Both the position numbers and the translations under genes were made by a program. Shown here one piece after another: positions 1 through 8,450 of a stretch of 64,000 nucleotides of DNA. Position 1 is the first letter of the stretch. Each line of letters opens with the position of its first letter. The notes beneath the pieces were generated by a model that saw only the letters and a program-made list of their open reading frames with translations, was not told where the DNA came from and ran no database searches. This DNA comes from CAYJPA01 sp964371945 (GTDB lineage Bacteria > Chloroflexota > Chloroflexia > Thermomicrobiales > UBA6265): contig CAYJPA010000006.1 in assembly GCA_964371945.1 (NCBI GenBank), positions 1 to 64,000 of the forward strand, in the 5' to 3' direction.

Positions 1-820
1 CGAGCTGTTCCGGTGTCCCTGCCAGCGACGAGACCTTTTGTCCCGGGCGACCGTACGCACCAGGGAAGTCGACCATCACAGCCGCGCTACGGCCAAGTGT
101 CTTCGGATCACGTCCGAATTCCGCGCAGAGCGAGTCCATTTTTGCGCGCAATGCAGGAACGCCGGCAGCTCGGTTCCCCGTGGAATCGACCCAGACGTTC
201 CAGCTATCGGCATGTTGGGCGGTCAGTCGCATCATTCGTTCACCACTGAAGGTTCCGATCATGATCGGAATACCTCCTGGCCGGGGGCCGCGCGGCCGGA
301 TCTCACAGTCTTTTGCCGAGTAGAACTCACCTTCGAAATCGACCTTCCCCGTCCGGACGAGATTCGTGATGATGGTCAAAGCTTCTTCGAACCGGCCCGC
401 GCGATGGTCGTACGGAAATCCGAATGCGGTGTACTCCGGTTCCGCCCAGCCGGCGCCGATCCCAAGAATCAAGCGGCCGCCGCTAATCTCATCAACTGTT
501 TCGGCGATTTTGGCGATCAAAGCCGGATTGCGATAGCCGGTGCTTGTCACAAATGGACCGATTTCGATCCGCTTAGTCACCGCGGCGAATGCCGCAAGCA
601 TCGACCATGCTTCCCAGGCACCCTGCGGTTCGTTTCCGGGGACCTTCATGAGCAGGTGGTCGGCAAACCAGAGCGAATCGAATCCGAGGTCTTCGATTGT
701 CCGGGCCATTTCCAGAAAGTCGGACCAGCCCGCGGTATCGCCGGCCATCTCCCGTTCCGATTCGGGCAACATAATCCCGACCTTCAGCGGCCGCTTTCCT
801 GTCGATTCTCCAGTGGTCAC
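1..820 (-). CDS. LLM-class flavin/F420-dependent oxidoreductase (3' end cut by window)
   Basis: About 273 residues are visible, and the C-terminus lies beyond the window edge. The fold is the luciferase-like TIM barrel: early strand LKVGIMLPE, then GFDSLWFADHLL, IEIGPFVTSTGYRNPALIAK, and the family hallmark GGRLILGIGAGW. It shares the order and wording of the next two genes, so the three are recent tandem paralogues. I chose GTG at 820 because a purine-rich GGAAGGGGAG lies just upstream; an in-frame ATG at 838 is possible. Such enzymes transfer hydride or oxygen with F420H2 or FMNH2. The substrate cannot be read from the sequence. The gene lies 28 bases after the preceding paralogue, in the same operon. 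Confidence 0.85.
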   Translation of the reverse strand, partial: MTTGESTGKRPLKVGIMLPESEREMAGDTAGWSDFLEMARTIEDLGFDSLWFADHLLMKVPGNEPQGAWEAWSMLAAFAAVTKRIEIGPFVTSTGYRNPALIAKIAETVDEISGGRLILGIGAGWAEPEYTAFGFPYDHRAGRFEEALTIITNLVRTGKVDFEGEFYSAKDCEIRPRGPRPGGIPIMIGTFSGERMMRLTAQHADSWNVWVDSTGNRAAGVPALRAKMDSLCAEFGRDPKTLGRSAAVMVDFPGAYGRPGQKVSSLAGTPEQL

Positions 821-848
821 GCTCTCCCCTTCCTGCATTTCCGGGCAA

Positions 849-1814
849 CTATCCATCTGATCGGTCAAGCAGCTCGATCACGCGGGCGAATTGCTCGAGG
901 CTTTTCGGGGTGCATGGGTCGAGCCCGGCGACGTGGTGGCGAATTCCGAGATCTCGGAATCCGGCGATTGTTTCGGCGATGTGCTCGTTCGACCCGACGA
1001 TCGGATTCAACCGAACCCCCAGGTACCCGGGCATCGCGATGTTGCTGCTTGCAGTTCGGACCATTGTCGCGGGATCTCGCCCAACCTTGAGGCAGGCATC
1101 GTCGAGCGCATTGAGCATCGGTACGATTTCGGAGGCTTTCGGCGCCCAATCGGAGTTCCACGCATCAGCATACTCGGCGGTCAGCCGCATCATGCGAGGG
1201 CCCTTGGTGCCGACCATGATCGGCGGTCCGCCTTCAGCAGCTCGCGGACCACGAGGCAGGTTCTGGGCATGGTTGACCTGATAGAAATCGCCCTGAAAAT
1301 CAGCCTTTCCGTTCCGCAGGAGGGGCTGGACGATCTTGATCGCTTCTTCGAAACGGCTGACACGATGATCGTACGGAAACCCGAACATGTCGTAATCGGG
1401 TTTGTGCCAGCCGGCGCCAACACCCAGGATGAAGCGACCGTCGCTAATCTCGTCGACGCTTTCCGCCATCTTTGCAACGATGCTCGGATGTCTCCATCCT
1501 AAACACGTGACCAACACGCCAATGGTGATGCTCGAGGTAGCCGCGGCGAGACCAGCGAGCGTCGTCCAGCCCTCCCACACGCCGCGGACGGCATCGCCAT
1601 CCGATTCGAACTGAACGATCAGGTGGTCCGATATCCAGACAACGTCATACCCGGCATCCTCGGCCACACGCGCCATTTCGACGATGTCGCGGAACCTTGG
1701 AGTAGCGCCAAACGTGAACCGCTCGGAGATGGGCATCATGAAGCCTTCGCCCATCCGACGTTTGGTTACGGGCCATCTACCGAGCGGAGCCGGCGACGGG
1801 AGGTCAACTGCCAT
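849..1814 (-). CDS. LLM-class flavin/F420-dependent oxidoreductase, tandem paralogue 2
   Basis: The 321-residue protein has the full luciferase-like barrel: GYDVVWISDHLIV near residue 55, ITIGVLVTCLGWRHPSIVAK near 97, and GRFILGVGAGW near 128, the usual cofactor-phosphate region. The C-terminal motif HHVAGLDPCTPKSLEQFARV is shared almost word for word with the paralogue at 1843-2814, which points to duplication. ATG at 1814 is preceded by AAGGGAA at good spacing. Length is normal for F420-dependent LLM enzymes (about 300-340). It sits between two paralogues with gaps under 30 bases, so co-transcription is likely. A luciferase-type FMN enzyme is the alternative to F420 use. Confidence 0.88.
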   Translation of the reverse strand: MAVDLPSPAPLGRWPVTKRRMGEGFMMPISERFTFGATPRFRDIVEMARVAEDAGYDVVWISDHLIVQFESDGDAVRGVWEGWTTLAGLAAATSSITIGVLVTCLGWRHPSIVAKMAESVDEISDGRFILGVGAGWHKPDYDMFGFPYDHRVSRFEEAIKIVQPLLRNGKADFQGDFYQVNHAQNLPRGPRAAEGGPPIMVGTKGPRMMRLTAEYADAWNSDWAPKASEIVPMLNALDDACLKVGRDPATMVRTASSNIAMPGYLGVRLNPIVGSNEHIAETIAGFRDLGIRHHVAGLDPCTPKSLEQFARVIELLDRSDG

Positions 1815-1842
1815 TTGCGTGTTCCCTTTTCGTCGGTTTGGC

Positions 1843-2814
1843 TCAGCTGCGATCCAGGATTTCGATTACCTTGCCGAACTCCTCGAGGCTCTTTGGCGTG
1901 CTCGGATCGAGTCCGGCGACATAGTGGTGGAAACCAAGGTCGCGGAAGGCGGCGATGTTCTCCGCGATCTGACCGTCGTCGCCCTCCATCGCGTTGCCGC
2001 GAAACCCGGTGTAGCCGGAACGGGCGATGTTGCTGCCCGCCGTTTTGACGAGCGTGGACGGATCGCGTCCGACCTCGACACAGGCCGCGTCCAGCGTTTC
2101 CAGGAGCGGAGCCGTCAACAAAGCTTCCCTTTGCCAGCCAGAATTCCAGGCATCGGCATACTTCGCGGTCAGGCGAAGCATCCGCTCGCCACTGGTTCCG
2201 ACGAGTATAGGCGAGCCGCCGGTGGAGCCAAGTGGGCCGCGGGGCCGGTTGACGCCATCTTTGGCCTGAAAATAAGCGCCATCGTGATTGGCTTTTCCTG
2301 TGCGCAACAGTTGGTGGATGATCGTGATCGCATCCTCGAACCGGCCAACCCGATGATCGAACGGGAAGCCAAAGGCGTCGTATTCCGGCTGATGCCAACC
2401 GGCGCCGACCCCGAGAATGAACCGGCCGTTGGAAATCTCATCGATTGTCTCGGTCATCCGGGCGACGATCGCTGGATTTCGCCAACCGATGCAACTCACC
2501 AGCAAACCGATATTGATTTTGGTGGTCGCTTGAGCAAGCGCCGCGGCGGCGGTGAACGCTTCCCAGGGTCCGTACTCTTCACCCTCAGGCGCAACCGGCG
2601 GGCGGAAGATGAAGTGATCTGCCAGCCAAAGCGCGTCGTAGCCGACGTCCTCCGCAACCCGCGCTATTTCGACCATGTTCGAGAACCGGACAGGAGGTCC
2701 AAAAGCGCTCGTTTCGCTCAACGGGATCATGAATCCAATGCCCATCCGGCGCTTCGAATCGGGCCAGCGGAGCGACGTGGAAGGTAAAATGACAGTCGAA
2801 GCACTCGCGGTCAT
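1843..2814 (-). CDS. LLM-class flavin/F420-dependent oxidoreductase, tandem paralogue 1 (operon-leading)
   Basis: This 323-residue protein is the first gene of the three-paralogue array. It shows GYDALWLADHFIF, INIGLLVSCIGWRNPAIVAR and GRFILGVGAGWHQPEYD, the same barrel landmarks as its neighbours. The open frame extends further upstream to 3360, but the family-like sequence begins at ATG 2814 (MTASASTV), which is preceded by GGGGGATT; the longer start would overlap the permease gene on the same strand, so I rejected it. The 98 bases upstream hold a perfect inverted repeat that may control the array. Cofactor choice (F420 or FMN) and substrate are unknown. Confidence 0.87.
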   Translation of the reverse strand: MTASASTVILPSTSLRWPDSKRRMGIGFMIPLSETSAFGPPVRFSNMVEIARVAEDVGYDALWLADHFIFRPPVAPEGEEYGPWEAFTAAAALAQATTKINIGLLVSCIGWRNPAIVARMTETIDEISNGRFILGVGAGWHQPEYDAFGFPFDHRVGRFEDAITIIHQLLRTGKANHDGAYFQAKDGVNRPRGPLGSTGGSPILVGTSGERMLRLTAKYADAWNSGWQREALLTAPLLETLDAACVEVGRDPSTLVKTAGSNIARSGYTGFRGNAMEGDDGQIAENIAAFRDLGFHHYVAGLDPSTPKSLEEFGKVIEILDRS

Positions 2815-2873
2815 GCGTTGAATCCCCCAATACGTTAGTGAAAACGGCGAGCTGTAATCATCGCCGATTCTGA

Positions 2874-2890
2874 ATTGAGTCGCACTCAAT
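2874..2890. promoter_or_regulatory. Perfect inverted repeat ATTGAGT-CGC-ACTCAAT, operator candidate
   Basis: Seven-base arms around a three-base centre lie 60 bases upstream of the first LLM gene and just downstream of the ABC permease stop. The short spacer and perfect arms fit a dimeric regulator site better than a terminator, since no T-run follows on either strand. No regulator gene adjoins it, so the cognate protein is unknown. Confidence 0.4.
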
Positions 2891-2912
2891 GGAGAGCGGC
2901 CTGTAGCGCCCG

Positions 2913-3686
2913 CTATTCGAGATTCATTCTGCGGAGGCGCCAAGTGGAGAGGAAAATCGCGACCAGCGACGCGCACGCGATGGTCGCGATCGCGGCAGTC
3001 AAACTCGCCGAGCTCGAGAAATCGAAGTTCGGCTCTCGCGGGCGACGGGGTCCCGGATTGTCCGCGACGGCCGCGAAGACCGACCGCACGAAATGGCGGA
3101 TGCTGACATAGCGAAGTCCCGGCACGAAGCGGCCGAGAATCGTCTCCCAGATGAATGAGTAAATCAACGCGGCGACCAAAGCTCGCGAAATCAGGAGGCT
3201 CACCAGTAAGAAGATCGAGGAATAGGCAATCGTGGCCACCGCGGTCGCGGCGACGACCGCCGCGTACGGCCGGAGATAGTTGTTCCAATCGCTTTGCATC
3301 GTCAGGAAGTACGTAATCGTCATCCCGACGATCGCGATCGGGCCAGAAATCAGAATACAACCGATCAGTTTTTCAAGCACCATCCGCAACCGGCCAAATG
3401 GTTTGAGCATCAAGTATGGGAGCGTACGATCCTCAATCTCATCTCCAAAAGCGCTGGTCGCGAGCACGAGGATGGCGAGCGGCAGAATCGTCGGAATCAT
3501 CAATTCCGCGAACATCTCACCCAGAAATCTGTCCGGCCTGTTGGAATCTGGGTCAATCAAATAGATGAGCGCAAAGATGATCGGAATGCTAGACAGGCCG
3601 AAGACGACCCAAACGGACTTGCCGCGGAGAAATTGCTTTACGCTGAGCGTCAGCACCGGTGCGACGCGCCAAGGAATCGACGCCAT
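2913..3686 (-). CDS. ABC-2 type exporter permease
   Basis: The 257-residue integral membrane protein has about six hydrophobic segments, for example VFGLSSIPIIFALIYLI near residue 30, MIPTILPLAILVLATSAFG near 65 and a last one near 235. The charged stretch DEIEDRTLPYLMLKPFGR after the second segment is typical of ABC-2 permeases (compare the same position in GldA/NosY-like proteins). It is the last gene of a permease/ATPase set, 54 bases after the ATPase at 3741-4730, and GGAGCAACCTA precedes ATG 3686. It probably pairs with that ATPase to export an unknown substrate across the inner membrane. Confidence 0.82.
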   Translation of the reverse strand: MASIPWRVAPVLTLSVKQFLRGKSVWVVFGLSSIPIIFALIYLIDPDSNRPDRFLGEMFAELMIPTILPLAILVLATSAFGDEIEDRTLPYLMLKPFGRLRMVLEKLIGCILISGPIAIVGMTITYFLTMQSDWNNYLRPYAAVVAATAVATIAYSSIFLLVSLLISRALVAALIYSFIWETILGRFVPGLRYVSIRHFVRSVFAAVADNPGPRRPREPNFDFSSSASLTAAIATIACASLVAIFLSTWRLRRMNLE

Positions 3687-3740
3687 TAGGTTGCTCCGTC
3701 TAATTGCACCGGACTGGGCCCGATCTCGTCGTGCATCAAC

Positions 3741-4730
3741 CTATCGCTCCACCAGATATGCAAAGACTGACTGCAGCGATTCGTCGGTGGCGGTCACTTC
3801 GTAGAGACGAACGTTTGCGCGTTTGGCCAACGCCGGCAGTGCGCGGTAGAAGCCGCGAACGTCGTTCGTTTCGGCGACGATTCTGCCATCGCCGCCAACC
3901 CGAATCGAACGAGTCGCTGGATGCCCGATCAAGGCAACCGCCAGCCACCGGGGATGGTCTGCTCGGATGCGAACCGAGTGATCGCGATCGTCGATCTTGT
4001 CGCGAATCGCCCTGTAATCCCCGGCGGCGGCAAGCTTGCCGTTGACGATCACCAGGATGTTGTCCGCGAAGCGCTCAACTTCCGCCAGCACGTGTGATGA
4101 AACGAGCACCGTTTTGGTTTTGCCAAGCTCCCGGATGAGGGTGATCATGTGCGCCCGCTGCGCGGGGTCCATACCGTTGAGCGGCTCATCCATCAGGATA
4201 ATGTCCGGCTCATGCACAAGCGCGGCGGCGACTTTGATGCGTTGACGCATGCCCTTCGAGTAACCGCCGACCTTCCGTTCGGCGGCCGACGCCATTTCAA
4301 CCAACGCGATCGCGCGATTGGTCGCGCCGTTTATGTCCTTCATCTTCTGCAGAATCGCATTGAGACGAACGAATTCACGACCCGACAAGAAGGGATAGAC
4401 ATGTTCCGACTCGTGGACGAGGCCGAATTGGCGATAGGTTTCCAAATTTCCGCGCGTAGGTTTGCCGAAGATCGTGATCTGACCGGACGACGTGCTCAGA
4501 AGGCCGCTCATCATCTTGAGCAATGTCGACTTGCCAGCGCCGTTTGGACCGAGCAGCGCGGTCACGCCGGGCGCGACGCCAAACGTGACATCGGAGACGG
4601 CGACGATATCGCCGAACCACTTCGAGACCTTTTTCACCACGATTGTGGGTTCGACACCGCCGGTTACGCCAGGCAGTTGCGCCGGCATTTCATCCGAAGT
4701 CGTTTCGGGCTGGCGACGCGATTTTCTCAT
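3741..4730 (-). CDS. ABC exporter ATP-binding protein
   Basis: The 329-residue ATPase has Walker A GPNGAGKST at about 61-69, signature YSKGMRQR near 158, Walker B IILMDEP near 177 and switch histidine in VSSHV near 213. The C-terminal 100 residues form an accessory domain like those of ABC-2 exporter ATPases. ATG 4730 lies two bases after the stop of the upstream permease, so translation is probably coupled. The open frame continues upstream to 4817 but would overlap that permease gene. It most likely energises the permease at 2913-3686, the one at 4733-5629, or both. Confidence 0.9.
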   Translation of the reverse strand: MRKSRRQPETTSDEMPAQLPGVTGGVEPTIVVKKVSKWFGDIVAVSDVTFGVAPGVTALLGPNGAGKSTLLKMMSGLLSTSSGQITIFGKPTRGNLETYRQFGLVHESEHVYPFLSGREFVRLNAILQKMKDINGATNRAIALVEMASAAERKVGGYSKGMRQRIKVAAALVHEPDIILMDEPLNGMDPAQRAHMITLIRELGKTKTVLVSSHVLAEVERFADNILVIVNGKLAAAGDYRAIRDKIDDRDHSVRIRADHPRWLAVALIGHPATRSIRVGGDGRIVAETNDVRGFYRALPALAKRANVRLYEVTATDESLQSVFAYLVER

Positions 4731-4732
4731 GC

Positions 4733-5629
4733 TCAATCTTCCGGCACGTAGCGCCAGACCATCACCGCACACGCAATGACGATCGTCGCGAACATCGCTC
4801 CCGCGTAGGCCCACCATTCAAAGGAGATGTCCGTAATCTCGGGATCGGGAAAGAAGGAATAGGCAAGCTTGGCTGATGTATCTCCTGGACTAAGGAAATA
4901 AACGTAGTCACTCCAGCTGTGGTCGCGCAGCGCGTACGCGAACGAGTTCACCAATCCCTCGGTCACTACATAACCGACGATGATGCATGGGACCGCAATC
5001 GCCTTTCGTCCTGTGAACGACGCGATGACGAGTCCCACGGCTCCAAGATAGAGCGCGATCAACCCCCCGGTGAGGGCGAGCTTTAGAATCTGATCGACGT
5101 TGTCCTTCAATTCTGAAAGCGGCGAATCCGCGAGCAATTGCCGAAACAGCCAGAGAAGGGCCACCGGAACGAACGATAAGGTCAGCGTCAGGATCGCGGT
5201 CGCGCTAAGTTTGGCAAGGACATAGTCAAGCCGCGTGATGGCTCGTGAAAAATAAAGCGTTAGCACGTTTTCGCGACGATCGGGACACAGCATTTCCGGC
5301 GCGACCGTCGCCACAAACATGCCTTCGATGACAAAAATGAAAATGAAGAACTCGGGATAGGACATCGTTTCGGTATCGGTAAACGACTCGACTCCGATCA
5401 GGACCAAAACCGTGCCGAGGGCGACCACGTAAAGGATGATCGGCACGATCTTCGCGGTCCACCGCTTCTTGATCCCCATGGCCCGCGCGACGGAGTAGCG
5501 AACGAGCGCATTGAAGGCGTGCTTTCGCCCTAGACGCTGACCCTGATAGTGCTTGTATCCCCGGTCGTAAACCTCGCCATAGCGGCCGGGGGCCGCATCA
5601 AAGGAATCGATCCGGTCAGGAGCTACCAT
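4733..5629 (-). CDS. ABC-2 type exporter permease
   Basis: The 298-residue membrane protein begins with a hydrophilic stretch (YDRGYKHYQGQRLGRKHAF, around residues 22-40) and then has about six membrane spans. The stretch PEMLCPDRRENVLTLYFSRAI occupies the loop position seen in ABC-2 permeases. ATG 5629 overlaps the 3' end of the upstream ATPase gene by 14 bases and follows a G-rich ribosome site, indicating coupled translation. It alternates with the ATPase genes in the order ATPase, permease, ATPase, permease, so the complex may be a heteromeric exporter. The substrate is not evident. Confidence 0.83.
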   Translation of the reverse strand: MVAPDRIDSFDAAPGRYGEVYDRGYKHYQGQRLGRKHAFNALVRYSVARAMGIKKRWTAKIVPIILYVVALGTVLVLIGVESFTDTETMSYPEFFIFIFVIEGMFVATVAPEMLCPDRRENVLTLYFSRAITRLDYVLAKLSATAILTLTLSFVPVALLWLFRQLLADSPLSELKDNVDQILKLALTGGLIALYLGAVGLVIASFTGRKAIAVPCIIVGYVVTEGLVNSFAYALRDHSWSDYVYFLSPGDTSAKLAYSFFPDPEITDISFEWWAYAGAMFATIVIACAVMVWRYVPED

Positions 5630-6659
5630 CTGGCCCCCCTGATGATGCTCCCTGGAGCTCGCCGATGTACACGTCTTCAAGGGAACGGGCGCGTTTGTGC
5701 AGCGATCTCAATGCGACATCCATATCGGCCGTGACATCACGAACGACATCGTAGACGTGATCGCCGTCGAACCGGACAACGATTTCTTCCCGGCCGTGCA
5801 GTTCGTCGGTCGATCCCATCGACGCATGGAGACCGAGTCCTTCCAACCGGCGAATAAACTCGTCTTGTCGCGATTCGATCCGTACGAGCAAATCGCCTTG
5901 CTCGAGCCCAATCCCTTCAAGCGGCTGTGCAAGCATCAGCTTGCCACCGCTCAGGATCACGACATAATCGCAAACGCGCTCGATGTCTTCGAGGATGTGC
6001 GAGGAAACGATCACCGCGATGCCGAGCATCGTGTGGATTCGCTTGATGAGATCGAGCATCTCATCTCGACCCTGGGGATCCATGCCGGCGGTCGGTTCGT
6101 CCAGGAAAACCAGTCCGGGATCATGGACGAGCGCCTGGGCAAGCTTCACCCGCTGCTTCATGCCGGTCGAAAAGCCCTTGATCAAGCGATAGCGCTCTTC
6201 GTCGAGCCCGACGTGATAGAGCACGTCCGCGGCCCGTTGCCTAGCGGCGGTCGCAGGGAGGCCACTCATCTCAGCCATGTGACCGACGAAGTCAGCCGCC
6301 GTCGTGCTACTCGGGAGAACATCTGACTCCGGCATGTAGCCGACGAACTCGCGGACACTCACGCCCTGGGCTCGGGTATCGAAACCAAGCACTGTCGCGG
6401 AGCCTTCAGTTGGATCCGTGAGCCCGAGAAGAATGCGAAGCAGCGTCGTTTTGCCGGCGCCATTGGCGCCAAGAAGGCCGACGGCTGCTTTCGGGATCGT
6501 GAGATCGAGTCGATCGAGCGCGACGACGTTGCCGAATGATTTTCGCAAGCCCCGGATCTCAACAGCGGGCTCGCCGGTGAATTGCCCAAGATCAGTTACC
6601 GGGATAAGTGCCTGCTCGGATCCGGCTTCCGCAACTGAACTCTGAACCGCCAAATGCAT
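5616..6659 (-). CDS. ABC exporter ATP-binding protein (first gene of exporter operon)
   Basis: The 347-residue ATPase carries Walker A GANGAGKTT at about 64-72, signature FSTGMKQR near 163, Walker B LVFLDEP near 183 and switch histidine in VSSHI near 221. A C-terminal domain after residue 240 is typical of CcmA/NatA-type exporter ATPases. It overlaps the next permease gene by 14 bases and leads the four-gene set ending at 2913. The two ATPases are clearly diverged from each other, so this is not a simple repeat of one module. Confidence 0.9.
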   Translation of the reverse strand: MHLAVQSSVAEAGSEQALIPVTDLGQFTGEPAVEIRGLRKSFGNVVALDRLDLTIPKAAVGLLGANGAGKTTLLRILLGLTDPTEGSATVLGFDTRAQGVSVREFVGYMPESDVLPSSTTAADFVGHMAEMSGLPATAARQRAADVLYHVGLDEERYRLIKGFSTGMKQRVKLAQALVHDPGLVFLDEPTAGMDPQGRDEMLDLIKRIHTMLGIAVIVSSHILEDIERVCDYVVILSGGKLMLAQPLEGIGLEQGDLLVRIESRQDEFIRRLEGLGLHASMGSTDELHGREEIVVRFDGDHVYDVVRDVTADMDVALRSLHKRARSLEDVYIGELQGASSGGPDGSS

Positions 6660-6727
6660 CGCCCCTGGTTGCTAGTGCGCATCAATGCTTACTCAGTGTA
6701 CTCAACGAGACCCGATTCATGCGCAAT

Positions 6728-7882
6728 TCATGCAGGGCGCCGCCCAGATCGTCGCAACTCCTCGAGGCACAGCGCCGTGCGAGCGAGCCCCTCGGCAAAG
6801 AGCTCGGGCGTCTGGCCCACGCCGAGGCGCAAATGACCCTCGAAACCGAATGCTGAACCGGGCGCAAGCATGACGCTGTATTCACCGGCGAGCCGATCGG
6901 ACACATCCTTGGACGAGACATCAATGTTGTACTTCATCAGGGCGAGCAACCCGCCGCGCGGCGGGGTCCACGACACCAGGTCGGCGTGGCTCGCGAACCA
7001 CTCCGTCGCGACCTTCATATTGGCTTCGACGATCCGGTGGTTGCGCTCGATGATGCGGTCTCGATGCGACAGTGCGATCTGCGCCAGCTTGTCGTTCAGC
7101 TTCCCCGGCGACAATGAGATGTAATCGCGCGCCGCCCAGCACGCCTGAACGATCTCTTCCGGACCAGCGATCCATCCGATTCGCAGACCCGGCAATCCGA
7201 ATGGTTTCGAAAAGGTGCCGACACTGATTCCCCGGACGCCGTAGTCGCGGATCGGTGGGGCCATCGGTTCTCCGCCCGGGAAATCGAGCCAGCGATACGC
7301 TTCGTCGCACATCAACCAGGCGCCAACGCTCGAAGCGAGATCGTAAATGCGCTGCAGATCGTCCGCGGAGAGCATCGCGCCGGTCGGGTTGTGCGGCGTG
7401 TTGACCACGATGAGCTTGGTCTTCGGGGTCACAAGTCGCTCGAGCTCGTCCAGGTCGTACCGGAACTGGTCTTCCGCCCGCAGCTTCCACAGCGTGACAT
7501 CGCAGTCAATCGCCTGGGCAACGGCGTAGAGCTGCTGGTAGGCGGGAAAAATGGTGACGATGTGGTCGCCGGCATCGAGCAAAGTATTGAAAAGGAGGTA
7601 ATTCGCCTCAATCGCGCCGGTGGTCACCAGGATCTCGTCCGCGGTCGTCAGGCGATAGGTGCTCGCGATCATGCCCCGTAGCGCCTCGGTACCACGCGCT
7701 TCGGTGTAGCCAAGACGGAGATCGAGCACGTCGTCGAGTGCGCTCGCTTGTTGTTCCAGCGGAAGGAGCTCAATGATCTCGCGGGTGGTCATCGGGTAGA
7801 TGCCGCTTTCGGCGATATCGAGCTCGACCTTCATCTCCCAGGTCGACATCCACCGTTCAAGCGCAAATGTCTCGACTTTCAC
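6728..7882 (-). CDS. PLP-dependent class I/II aminotransferase
   Basis: The 384-residue fold-type I enzyme shows NTPHNPTG near 161-168, CDEAY near 192-196 and the Schiff-base lysine in GTFSKPFGLPGLRIGW (K226). The start GTG 7882 follows AAGGGTGGACGG; an in-frame TTG lies at 7897. The opening FALERWMSTWE and the overall layout resemble the subgroup that includes capreomycidine-synthase-like enzymes, but that is a resemblance of wording, not proof of reaction. It is 68 bases downstream of the divergent-free boundary with the exporter operon and may be transcribed alone. The amino-acid substrate is unknown. Confidence 0.85.
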   Translation of the reverse strand: MKVETFALERWMSTWEMKVELDIAESGIYPMTTREIIELLPLEQQASALDDVLDLRLGYTEARGTEALRGMIASTYRLTTADEILVTTGAIEANYLLFNTLLDAGDHIVTIFPAYQQLYAVAQAIDCDVTLWKLRAEDQFRYDLDELERLVTPKTKLIVVNTPHNPTGAMLSADDLQRIYDLASSVGAWLMCDEAYRWLDFPGGEPMAPPIRDYGVRGISVGTFSKPFGLPGLRIGWIAGPEEIVQACWAARDYISLSPGKLNDKLAQIALSHRDRIIERNHRIVEANMKVATEWFASHADLVSWTPPRGGLLALMKYNIDVSSKDVSDRLAGEYSVMLAPGSAFGFEGHLRLGVGQTPELFAEGLARTALCLEELRRSGRRPA

Positions 7883-7969
7883 CCGTCCACCCTTCAATGC
7901 ATCCAGCCGCGACGGAGAGCCCGCGCGGCTGGATGATGGGCGGAAGAGGTTCGCCGCGTCAACCGCCTA

Positions 7970-8278
7970 TTACATGTCGACGATCTCATCCGATTGGACA
8001 ACTGTCGTGTCGATCGGTGACTGGCCGGTCTCGGGACCGGCACGCTCAACGTCGATCGTGCAATCCGTTGCAAATGCCGCGATTGCTCCGACCGCCGCCA
8101 GAACGGGTGCGATTAACGCGCCGATGACGCCGAAGGTCAGCGGAAATTCGGCAATGATGCGATCTCCCTGTTTGATCACGATGCGGCGGACATTGCCCTC
8201 ATGAACAAGTTCTTTGACGCGGTCGAGCAGTTGCCCGCCCTCGACTTTGATCGTTTCCCACTGGCTGCGCTCAGTCAT
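7970..8278 (-). CDS. DUF4342 family protein
   Basis: The 102-residue protein matches the small DUF4342 pattern. It begins WETIKVEGGQLLDRVKELVHEG, continues with NVRRIVIKQGDRIIAEFPLT, and ends the core with a hydrophobic GVIGALIAPVLAAVGAIAA followed by DCTIDVER. The hydrophobic stretch near residues 48-70 suggests membrane association. ATG 8278 is chosen over the longer frame because AAAGGAAC sits just upstream. The acidic tail of about 25 residues goes beyond the usual family end. The molecular role of this family is not established. Confidence 0.75.
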   Translation of the reverse strand: MTERSQWETIKVEGGQLLDRVKELVHEGNVRRIVIKQGDRIIAEFPLTFGVIGALIAPVLAAVGAIAAFATDCTIDVERAGPETGQSPIDTTVVQSDEIVDM

Positions 8279-8450
8279 GACATTGTTCCTTTCACGAGTC
8301 ACTCGGTACGACTCAATCAAGGTTAGGCCGCGCTCGGTATCGAGAAGATCGGATCATTTCCGGTTCCCGTTGCATTCGCGCAACACGCTTCAAATCACCA
8401 CGAAGTTTCTGAACGCATCAGACCGAACAAGTTTGGCGCTAGAAGGTTGA

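Noticed and set aside
38..1090. Long plus-strand open frame across the first LLM genes
   Set aside because: It is antisense to clear LLM genes, has biased Arg/Pro-rich composition and no family-like sequence.
1684..2787. 367-codon plus-strand open frame
   Set aside because: It lies fully antisense to two LLM genes with strong family motifs and reads as their complement.
2815..3360. N-terminal extension of the LLM gene starting at 2814
   Set aside because: The extension overlaps the permease gene on the same strand and lacks any resemblance to LLM proteins; ATG 2814 has a ribosome site.
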